A stretch of DNA of 64,000 bases, from NCBI GenBank assembly GCA_031761405.1, contig JASEVX010000008.1:73212852-73276851 (forward strand), in the 5' to 3' direction. Shown here piece by piece: positions 40,820-52,800 of this stretch (positions are counted from its first letter, which is position 1; every line of letters begins with the position of its first letter). Below the pieces are notes generated by a model. The model was not told the origin of the DNA. It was given only the letters and a program-made list of their open reading frames with translations, and made no database searches. The DNA comes from Serripes groenlandicus. Taxonomy: Eukaryota; Mollusca; Bivalvia; Cardiida; Cardiidae. Both the position numbers and the translations under genes were made by a program.

Positions 40820-43800
40820 CTAAACAATAGAAAAACAAGGTTTTACTAAGAATTTGACCTTGTGACCTAATTTTTGACCCCATATCGAAGGCTTTGCGTG
40901 AGACGTAACTAAAAATCACTGTGAAAACCCTGGTTTAGGCGGAATTTTAACCCCTTTGTAAACAATGCAAATTTAGGTGCCATTGCTCAGAACGATCAAT
41001 GGCACCTAAATTTCCATTATTTACCAAGAACAAGAGGCCCATGAGGGCCTATGCTCTACTGGCATGGATCTTGAAGGCGTTATTGTGAAAATCAAAAATA
41101 AAGACTGTATCGTGTTAACAAGGTCTATTATAGCAATTTTGACAATTTCAAGGGCCGTAATTCAGTCATGCATGGGCGGATCTAGCTGGTTTAAGAAAGG
41201 AACCGAGCTCTCATGGATATCTAACTACTGTATAAGTTTGGTTGAGATACAATAAAAAATAAAGACTGTATCGTGTTAACAAGGTCTATTATAGCAATTT
41301 TGACAATTTCAAGGGCCATAATCCAGTCATGCATGGGCGGATCAGGCTGGTTTAAGAAAGGAACCGAGCTCTCATGGATATCTAACTACTGTATAAGTTT
41401 GGTTGAGATACAATAAACAAGAGGCCCATGAGGGCCTATGCTCTACTGGTATGGTTCTTTGGTCATTTTCAATCCAGAGCATGTATGTATGGTGAAGATC
41501 GGATAGTAAATGGGGGCTCTTTTGTTTTCACAAGCTGTATTATAGTAATTTTTACAATTTCATGGGCCATAATCCAGTCTTGCATTGGCGGATCTGGCTG
41601 GTTTTCCAAAGGAACCAAGCTCTAATCAGTATTTAACTACTATCTAAGTTTGGTGAAGATCAGATAGTAAATGGAGCCTCTATTGTGTTCACATGCTCAA
41701 TTATAGCAATTTGGACAATTTCAAGGGCCATAATCCAGTCTTGCATGGGCGGATCTGGCTGGTTTTCGAAAGGAACCAAGCTCTCATGGATATCTAACTA
41801 CTGTATAAGTTTGGTTGAGATACAATCAAAAGTGAAGACTGTGTATCATGTTAACAAGCTCTTTTATAGCAATTTTGACCATTTCAAGGGCCATAATCCA
41901 GTCATACATGGGCGGATCTGGCTGGTTTTCGAAAGGAACCGAGCTCTCATGGATATCTAACTACTGTATAAGTTTGGTTGAGATACAATCAAAAGTGAAG
42001 ACTGTATCATGTTAACAAGCTCTTTTATAGCAATTTTGACCATTTCAAGGGCCATAATCCAGTCATACATGGGCGGATCTGGCTGGTTTTCGAAAGGAAC
42101 CGAGCTCTCATGGATATCTAACTACTGTATAAGTTTGGTTGAGATACAATCAAAAGTGAAGACTGCATCGTGTTAACAAGCTCTTTTATAGTAATTTTGA
42201 CCATTTCAAGGGCCATAATCCAGTCATACATGGGCGGATCTGGCTGGTTTTCGAAAGGAACCGAGCTCTCATGGATATCTAACTACTGTATAAGTTTGGT
42301 TGAGATACAATCAAAAGTAAAGACTGTATCGTGTTAACAAGAAATTGTTTACGGACGCACGGACGCACGCACGGACGACGGACAAATCGCCACGACATAA
42401 GCCCTTCTGGCCTTTGGCCAGTAGAGCTAAAAATAAAGACTGTATCGTGTTAACAAGGTCTATTATAGCAATTTTGACAATTTCAAGGGCCATAATCCAG
42501 TCATGCATGGGTGGATCTGGCTGGTTTAAGAAAGGAACCAAGCTCTCATGGATATCTAACTACTGTATAAGTTTGGTTGAGATACAATCAAGAATAAAGA
42601 CTGTATCGTGTTAACAAGGTCTATTATAGCAATTTTGACAATTTCAAGGGCCATAATCCAGTCATGCATGGGCGGATCTGGCTGGTTTAAGAAAGGAACC
42701 GAGCTTTCATGGATATCTAACTACTGTATAAGTTTGGTTAAGATACAATAAACAAGAGGGCCATGATGGCCCTGGATCGCTCACCTTAATTATACAATGT
42801 ACTGCAATGCAAAACACATCAAGACAATTATTCTGAATGCAACCTCCACAGTGTTAACAATACTTTCCTTCATTTGGCCTAGTGATCTATATTTTTTACC
42901 TGATATGACCCATATTCCAACATGGACTAGATATCATCAAGACAACATTCTGACTAAGTTTCAACTTGCTCAAAGTAAAAATGCGGCCTCCGGAGTTTGA
43001 ACAATATTTTCCTTTATTGACCTAGTTTCTGATCCAATATGACCCATATTTGAACTTGACCTAGATATAATTCAGACAAACATTCTGACCAAATTTCAAG
43101 CTGCTGAAGCAAACAATGCGGCATCCAAAGTGTTCACAAGATTTTCCTTCAATTTGATCTAGTGACCTAGTTTTTGTTCCAGCATGACCCATATTCAAAC
43201 TTGGCCTACATATCATCAAGAAAAACATTCTGATAAAGTTTTATCATGCTGAAATTAAAAATGCAGTATCCAGAGTGTTAACATGATTACCCTTCAATTT
43301 GGTCTAGTGACCTAGTTTTTAACCCGGCATGACCCATATCCGAACTTGGCCTAGATATCATTTATACAAACATTCTGACCAAATTTCAAATTGCTGAAGC
43401 AAAAAATGCAGCTTTTACAGAGTTAACAAGATTTTCCCTCAATTTGGCCTAGTGACCTAGTTTCTGATCCAATATGACCCATATTTGAACTTGAACTAGA
43501 TATCTTTAAGACAAACATTCTGACAAAATTTCAAGCTGCTGAAGCAAAAAATGCGGCATCCAAAGTGTAAAACAGATTTTCTTTCAATTTGGGCTAGTGA
43601 CCTAGTTTTTGACCCGACATAACCCATATTCGGACTTGGCCTAGATATCATTCAGCTCAATATTCTGAACAAATTTCAAGCCGCTGAAGCAAAACATGCG
43701 GCTTCTACAGAGTTAACAAGATTTTCCCTCAATTTGGCCTGGTGACCTAGTTTCTGACCCAATATGACCCATATTTGAACTTGACCTAGATATATTTAAG

Positions 43801-46800
43801 ACAAACATTCTGACCAAATTTCAAGCTGCTGCAGCAAAAAATGCGGCATCAAAAGTGTTAACAAGATTTTCTTTCAATTTGACCTAGTGACCTAGTTTTT
43901 TAACCCGGCATAACCCATATTCGAACTTGACCTAGATATTTTTAAGACAAACATTTTGACAAAATTTCAAACTGCTGAAGCAAAAATTGCGGCCTCTGGA
44001 GTAGTGTTAACAAGATTTTCCTTCAATTTGACCTAGTGACCTACTTTTTTGACCCAACGTGACCCATGTTCGAACTTGACCTACATATCATCAAGACAAA
44101 CATTCTGATAAAGTTTCAATATGCTCAAGTTGAAAATGTGGCCTCCAGAGTGTTAACAAGATTTTCCTTCAATTCAACCTAGTGACCTAGTTTTTTGACC
44201 TCATATCGCCCAGTTTCGAACTTGTCCAAGATTTTATGGAGATGAACGTTCTGATAAACTTTCATGAAGATTGGATGCAAAATGTAGCCCGTAGAGTGTT
44301 AACAAGCTCAAATGTTGACGACGCACGACGCACGAACGCACGACGCACGACGGAACGGACGCCGGACAAATATGTGATCACAATAGCTCACCTTGCACTT
44401 CGTGCATAGGTGAGCTAAAAATAAAGACTGTATCGTGTTAACAAGAAATTGTTTACAGACGCACGGACGCACGGACATACGGACGAATCGCCACGACATA
44501 AGCCCTTCTGGCCTTTGGCCAGTAGAGCTAAAAATGATTTAACACTTATAAAGACTTTATGGCGAGGTGATTAACCTTGGTAAAAAAATACCAATTTTAG
44601 TTACAACCGTTTCACGCCAAGCCCTCAATATGACCTAGCTTGTGTGGAGAATTACTGTGAATTGATGTGAGTAAATAGTTCATTACGCTGATGAGTTTTC
44701 AGGACGATTGGACGTACCATGTTGTCTCTAGAGTATTCACAAGGTAATTGGTATATAAATCATGATTTAAGGAGATCACCTGTTAACAAGAGGGCCATTA
44801 TTGCTCAACTGTAACCCAGCAAAAATTAAATCATTATTTCCCGCTCCTAGTGGCCTTTTTTTTTTTTTGACCAATCAAGATAGCTCGGAGGAATCTGGTA
44901 AGGGGTCACTAAATGAACATTTCTACAAAATGATTTGAAAATGGATGGCATACTTTCGGGGAAAAGATTTTATAAAGATTTCACTTCAGCTATTGAAGGC
45001 AAAACTGCCCCACCTTGATGGCGGCCATGTTGTTCCACCAATATGGCTTGAAGGAAACTCATAGAGGGTCACCCAAGGAGCATTTTTACAAGATTATTGA
45101 AAATATGATTCTTCTTTTAATTGGAGAAGACTTAAAGTATTTACTACAGCCATATAAGGCAGATTAGGTATGCTCCAGGCGGCCATTTTTGTTTACCTTA
45201 CAGCATGGCTTGAAGGAAGCTGAAGGAAGGTGATAGAGGGTCACCCAAGGAACATTTCTACAAAATTATTTGGAAATTGGCCAAATACTTTCGGAGGAAA
45301 AGATTTTTAAAGTTTTCACTATAACCAAATAAGGGCTGTTCCAGGAAAAAATGTCAAGGGGGAGGAACGACCATCAATTTTTAGGGTACCACCTATCAAA
45401 TTTTAATTTCAATTAAAAAATACCCAATGACGCATCAAATAAAAATAGCTCGTACTTCCTATGTTGTTGGTACTCAAAAGAATCGTCTCTTATGATTTGA
45501 GTGTCAAATAAGGATTTTGGAATGCGCAATAATGCACCTTATCTACAGCTCTGCCAAAGTTCTTGATTGATAACAAATCACCTTATCCCCAATATGGACC
45601 CTCACTGTCTAAATTATGTGAGTAGACCCATGCTGAAAGGTAACAAGAGCGCCTCAAGCTTATGCCAACGCTCGTTTGCTTTTTTTGAAAAAGAGGCATT
45701 ACTGAATCATTATTAAAGCCAAAGTAATTTGACTTAAACTAGACATGCGTATTGTTTCTAGGATCATGTGAACCAAGTTTCATTTGAAAATGTTGAACAG
45801 TTTTTGAGTTATGGGTTAACCCTTTCCCTCATACGACAATTCTGCAGCAGACGACTTTGAACGTATTTTGTCAAAACATAGAAAATCTTGATAATTGAAT
45901 GGATAACCTATGACAAAAAGTGGAAAACATTGTGGCAAAAGGAATATTTGCACGTTTTGTTCAATTTCTTCTTTTGTCACTATGTTTTCAAAAAGCCGTC
46001 TGCTGCAGAGGCGTCAGAAAGCGTCTATATGAGGGAAAGGGTTAAGGTTAAAGTTTTGAGGCGCCACAAAGAGTATCACAATACCCTGACTTTTTTTCTT
46101 TGAAAAACAATCAATCTGAAAACTGGCATTGCTGAACATAGAAGGTTTCTGATCACCCGGTCCACCTGCTCAATCTCATCTGAATGGACACAATTTAACA
46201 AACTTGTGTAAGTAATATGTGAACAATGTAGATCTTGATCAGACTGTGTGTTAGCACTAATGCTGATCTAGATCTAAACTGGCCACAAAAGCAAACTTTT
46301 ATCACTTTTCAAGGAAATTCTGTACTAATTAATTTATAATTATAAGGGCTATTCCAGTAAAACATATGTCCCACCCCAGGAAGGCACTTTCGGACCCCCT
46401 TGAGAAGTTTATATTTTTCCTAAGCATATGCCTCTACAAATTCACCAGACATATACAGTATTATTGACAGTCTGCAATACACCATTCTCCGTTTCTGGTA
46501 TTTTTTTTTAACTTTCTGCTAGTGTAAATCTCTGTTATTCAGTCATTCTATAGTTATAAGCAACTTCAGAAACTTTGAAAAATCAATAAAAAATGTCGGA
46601 AATACTAAAAAGATTATGTTGACAGAACTTTTCCGTATGTTGGAAAAAAGATGTTGAAAAAGAAGATAGGAACTGACCGAGAATGTACGATTTAGGATAA
46701 CGGCAAGAAACTTTCACCCATGTAATTATAAACAACAACCTAAAATTAACTATTGGTCGAAATGTTAAGGGGACGAAACATTCGGATAACATTTACGCGA

Positions 46801-49800
46801 TGCGTACAAATTATGAAGTATTTCTTATAAATTTGTAGACAAATGTCGTCAATTTGGTATTCTTATAACGAAACGTATCCATAAAAGCAGCACAATTATT
46901 GGTTTCAAGCCAATTTAGTATGTTGGTCTTTGACCCCGATTTTACAAAGTCCGCCATATTGTTGTCACGGGACGTAACTTTTTTCCGATTTCCGGTACCG
47001 TACTGACTTGATCATATCTCGAAAATTGGTCAGGTTAAAACAAACTGTATTTCATCATCGGGCAGTCAATATAAATGAGCAGATACGATCAGAAGCAAAA
47101 AAGAAAATGATGCCCCCCCCCCCCCCTTTAAAGGCGAAATTGGACTTTTCACCACCCCCTACAGTAGCAAATTAAGAACAAGAGGGCCATGATGGCCCTT
47201 GAATCGCTCACCTGATTTTTTATTTTTTTTCACTTTAGCTATATAAGCCTCGCCCCCTGGCAGCCATAGTTTCCGACCAATCAACTTGGCTTGAAGGAAT
47301 CTGATAGAGGGTCACCCTAGGAACATTTCTACAAAATTATTTGAAAATCGGCCAGATACTTTTGGAGGAGAAGATTTTTTAAGTTTTCACTATAGCCATA
47401 TAATGCAAAATAGCCCTGCCTACTGGCGGCCATGTTTTTTGACCAATCAACATGGCTTGAAGGAATCTGAAAGTGGGTCATCCAAGGAACATTTCTACAA
47501 AATTATTTGAAAATCGGGCCGACACTTTATACTTTTTTTCGTTTCGTTGCCATGGAAACAAGAATTCTGCATGGATCCCAAAAAATTTGAAGAAATTCTG
47601 GTGAGGTCATTAAGAGGATGCTTTTTGTGAAGTTTCATCCCAATTGACCCACTGGTTACTGAGGAGAAGATGTTGAAGATTTTTTAAGTTTATACTTTGG
47701 CCATATAAGGCAAAATAGCCCCCGCCCCCTGGCGGCCATGTTTTTCGACCAATCAACATTGCTTGAAGGAATCTGATAGAGGGTCACCCAAGGAACATTT
47801 TTACAAAATAATTTGAAAATCGGCCTGACACTTATGGAGGAGAAGATTTTTTAAATTTTCGTTATAGCCATAAAAGGCAAAATAGCCCCGCCCCCTGGCG
47901 GCCATGTTTTTTGACCAATCAACATGGCTTGAAGGAATCTGATAGAGGATCACCCAAGGAACATTTCTACAAAATTATTTGAAAATCGGCCTGACACTTT
48001 TGGAGGAGAAGATTTTTTAAGTTTGCACTATAGCCATATAAGGCAATATAGACCCGCCCCCCCTGGCGGCCATGTTTTTCGACCAATCAACATGGCTTGA
48101 AGGAATCTGATAGAGGGTCACCCAAGGAACATTTCTACAAAATTATTTGAAAATCGGCCTTACACTTTCGGAGGAGAAGATTTTTTAAGTTTTCACTATA
48201 GCCATATAAGGCAAAATAGCCCCGCCCCCCCTGGCGGCCATGTTTTTCGCCCAATCAACACGGCCTGAAGGAATCTGATAGAGGGTCATCCAAGGAACAT
48301 TTCTACAAAATTATTTGAAAATCTGCCAACCAATTCGGGAGGAGAAGAATTTTGAAGTTTTTCGGTTTCGTTGCCATGGAAACCAGAATTTTGCATGGAT
48401 CCCAAAAATTTGAAGGAATTCTGGTGAGGTCATTGAGAGGATGCTTTCTGTGAAGTTTCATCCAAATTGACCCACTGGTTACTGAGGAGAAGAAGTTGAC
48501 GCACGACGCACGCCGGACAAAAGGCGATCACAATAACTCACCTTGAGCAGAGCTCAGGTGAGCTAAAAAGACCTATCCCCTACAGAATTTCTTTATTTTG
48601 CCTTCCTAGGGTGGGATATATGTTTAACTGGAATAGCCCTAACTGTAATAATGATAATTACCCCTTGATTTAGAAACACACTTCCGGGAACTTGATTCAT
48701 CATATTGCTGGAATTAGTGGCCAATCGTAACTGTAATGAAAACTAGAGTGTTTAAAATGTGTCGTCTACAAATAAGTCACTTAGTAACAGTAATTGATTG
48801 ATTGGAGTTTTAATAAAATTATCACGGCGGCTAGTTCACCTTATGTAACTGGCTAACTTCCCATTAACTAGCCAGGTGACTGGCTAACTTCCCATTAACT
48901 AGCCAAGTGACTGGCTAACTTCCCATTAACTAGCCAGGTGACTGGCTAACTTCCCATTAACTAGCCAGGTGACTGGCTAACTTTCCAGGTGACTGCTAAC
49001 TTCCCATTAACTAGCCAGGTGACTGCTAACTTCCCATTAACTAGCCAGGTGACTTGCTAACTTTCCATTAACTGGCCAGGTGACTGGCTATTTTTCCATT
49101 AACTAGCCAGGTGACTTGCTAACTTTCCATTAACTAGCCAGGTGACTTGCTAACTTTCCACTAACTAACCAGGTGACTGGCTAACTTTCCATTAACTAGC
49201 CAGGTGACTGGCTAACTTTCCATTAACTAGCCAGGTGACTGCTAACTTTCCATTAACTAGCCAGGTGACTGCTAACTTTCCATTAACTAGCCAGGTGACT
49301 GGCTAACTTTCCATTAACCAGTACTACTTGTCTTATTTACCCCCGTCACTATCAATACAATACAATATGCTTTTATTGTAAGATAAGGCTTACGGCCCAC
49401 TTTACGTATAAATTATATACAAATCAATGTTTGAGAGCAACTCACAATATACACAATTTCGAAAACAATTCTTAATACGGACAATAAATGCAGATATGTA
49501 AATTGTTATAAACCAAGTGTCATCCATTATGAAATATATTAGTTGCATATATATCGAATATAATCAAATGAAATACTACCCTGCAAACCTGAGCGCCATT
49601 ACTATCATATTTAACCCTTTCCCTCATATAGACACTTTCTGACGCCTCTGCAGCAGACAGCTTTTAGAAAACATAGTGACAAAAGAAGAAATTGCACAAA
49701 AAGTGCAATTTCTCCTTTTGCCACAATGTTTTCCACTTTTTGTCATCGGTTATCCATTCAATTATGGAGATTTTCTATGTTTTGACAAAATACGTTCAAA

Positions 49801-52800
49801 GTCGTCTGCTGCAGAATTGTTGTATGAGGGAAAGGGTTAAAAGTCTCGGGTACGACTAGTGACTAGACCCAGGGATGGAACCCAAATCCCCTGCTCCCAA
49901 GGTCTACATACACCACAGACACATATATATAGAGGACTAGATAAGGTGGAGTAAACAGGTATTTAACAAACCCATTAATATCTCTCTTATGACTCAAATA
50001 AGCCCTATATTATGATTTTATAGTACCTTAAAGAATCGTCTCACTGAAATGATTCTTATGAGTACCAACAACATAGGGTTTGAGGGTCAAATAAGGGTTT
50101 TCGGATGTGAACTACTTGTTATCTAGAGCTCTGCATAAATATAACCATAATGAGTGTGAAACAGCCGTCTTACTGGGTGAATATTTAATGAGTGTGAAAC
50201 AGCCGTCTTACAGGGTGAATATTTAATGAGTGTGAAACAGCCGTCTTACAGGGTGAATATTTAATGAGTGTGAAACAGCAGTCTTACGGGGTGAATATTT
50301 AATGAGTGTGAAACAGCAGTCTTACGGGGTGAATAGTTAATGAGTGTGAAACAGCAGTCTTACAGGGTGAATATTTAATGAGTGTGAAACAGCCGTCTTA
50401 CAGGGTGAATATTTAATGAGTGTGAAACAGCAGTCTTACGGGGTGAATATTTAATGAGTGTGAAACAGCAGTCTTACAGGGTGAATAATTAATGAGTGTG
50501 AAACAGCCGTCTTACAGGGTGAATATTTAATGAGTGTGAAACAGCCGTCTTACAGGGTGAATATTTAATGAGTTTGAAACAACATTCTTACGGGGTGAAT
50601 ATTTTGCATCATTGGTGCAGGAAGGAATTTCTGATTCATGTGACCTCGAGCCTCTCCCCTTTTTTCCTCCTCCCGTCTTATTGCCGAGGCAAGTGTGTCC
50701 GGCAGATGTCTAAATGAAGCTGATGTCTGAAATGTATATACATGCATCGTTAACACTTATTGCAGAAATTTCATAAAGTGGACATGGATGTTATAACCCA
50801 TTCCCTCATACGACAATTCTGCAGCAGATGACTTTGAACATATTTTGTCATAAAATAGAAAATCTCTATAATTGAATTGATGACTAAAACATTGTGATAA
50901 AAGGAGAAATTGCTCGTTTGGGGCAATTTCTTCTTGTGTTACTATGTTTTCAAAAAGCTGTCTGCTGCAGAGCAAGGGTTCAACTGTCTTCTCTTAACTT
51001 GGAAAGGTAGATTCATATGATTCATGGAAGTAGTGATTATAAATAAATAACATTTACCGAATCTGTAGCTGATGACTTTGAAAACTTCCCAGAAACAAGA
51101 GACCCATGAGGGCCTATGCTCTACTGGTATGGTTCTTTGGTCATTTTCAATCCAGAGCATGTATGTATGGTGAAGATCGGATAGTAAATGGAGGCTCTTT
51201 TGTTTTCACAAGCTGTATTATAGTAATTTTTACAATTTCATGGGCCATAATCCAGTCTTGCATTGGCGGATCTGGCTGGTTTTCAAAAGGAACCAAGCTC
51301 TAATCAGTATTTAACTACTATCTAAGTTTGGTGAAGATCAGATAGTAAATAGAATAGAATATTGTGTTCACATGCTCAATTATAGCAATTTGGACAATTT
51401 CAAGGGCCATAATCCAGTCTTGCATGGGCGGATCTGGCTGGTTTTCGAAAGGAACCAAGCTCTCATGGATATCTAACTACTGTATAAGTTTGGTTGAGAT
51501 ACAATCAAAAGTGAAGACTGTATCGTGTTAACAAGCTCTTTTATAGCAATTTTGACCATTTTAAGGGCCATAATCCAGTCATGCATGGGCGAATCTGGCT
51601 GGTTTTCGAAAGGAACCGAGCTCTCATGGATATCTAACTACTGTATAAGTTTGGTTGAGATACAATCAAAAGTTAAGACTGTATCGTGTTAACAAGCTCT
51701 TTTATAGCAATTTTGACCATTTCAAGGGCCATAATCCAGTCATGCATGGGCGAATCTGGCTGGTTTTCGAAAGGAACCGAGCTCTCATGGATATCTAACT
51801 ACTGTATAAGTTTGGTTGAGATACAATCAAAAGTGAAGACTGTATCGTGTTAACAAGAAATTGTTTACGGACGGACGGACGGACGCACGACGGACAAATC
51901 GCCACGACATAAGCCCTTCTGGCCTTTGGCCAGTAGAGCTAAAAATGTGAACATTCTGTATCAATGAAATAGTAATTATCAGGTTGAATTGAAAACTTTT
52001 TGGCAAAAGGAGAAATTGTTCATTATTAACAATTTTGTCTTTTGCCACAAGGGTTTGTTAAAAGTTGCTGGCTGCATATACATCAGGATGCATCTACAAG
52101 GTGGAAATGGTTAGCACAATACAAATATATTAGTCTTACTATTGTGTTACTTGAACTTGTGACCAGTTGATTCAAGGTCTGGTTCCCACTGGTCCCTAAA
52201 ACTGTCTCTGATGGCAATGACTTCTGAACTGTTCCATCTGAACTGTCATCTGTAAGGGATAGACATTAAAATTGTACTTTCCCACATATAACAAATTTGC
52301 AGCAGAAAACTTTGAAACCATCTTTGTTTAAAAATATGTAAATTCTCCATCAATGCAGGTACAATTATTGATTAGAGTTTAAAACACTGCAGCAAAAACC
52401 AAAATTGCTCAAGACGAGAGATTTCTCCGTTTGCCTCAATAATTTCAAAAAACATCTGCTGCAGATGTGTCTGTATGCGGGAAAATGAAGTTGAAGTTGT
52501 TGAAATTCACTTAACCCTTTCCCTCATATAGACGCTTTCTGACGCCTCTGCAGCAGACGGCTTTTTGAAAACATAGTGACAAAAGAAGAAATTGCACAAA
52601 ACGTGCAATTTCTCCTTTTGCCACAATGTTTTCCACTTTTTGTCATAGGTTGTCCATTCAATTACAGAGATTTTCCATTTATTGACAAAATATGTTCAAA
52701 GTCGTCTGCTGCAGAATTGTCGTATGAGGGAAAGGGTTAAGGATATTCTATCAAGGGCAACATGTTACTAGATTTTCTTCAATCTCACTCTTTATAATTC

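Larger units (their letters stand above)
41029..44531 (+). mobile_element. AACAAGAGG...GAGCTAA element 3 (outer, carries two nested elements)
   Basis: 5' end 'aacaagaggcccatgagggc' and 'gctctactgg'. 3' end 'ggccttt' then 'ggccagtagagctaa' plus As, so short inverted subterminal repeats (gctctactgg/ccagtagagc) frame it. The body is a tandem of units of about 165 bp ('gactgtatcgtgttaacaag', 'caagggccataatccagtca', 'gagctctcatggatatctaa', 'gtttggttgagatacaat'). A second element (41416-42430) and a third (42751-44418) are inserted in it. Confidence 0.82.

Noticed and set aside
41428..41960. Near-duplicate small proteins (also at 51106-51303)
   Set aside because: The identity comes from two copies of the same non-coding element, not from a gene family.
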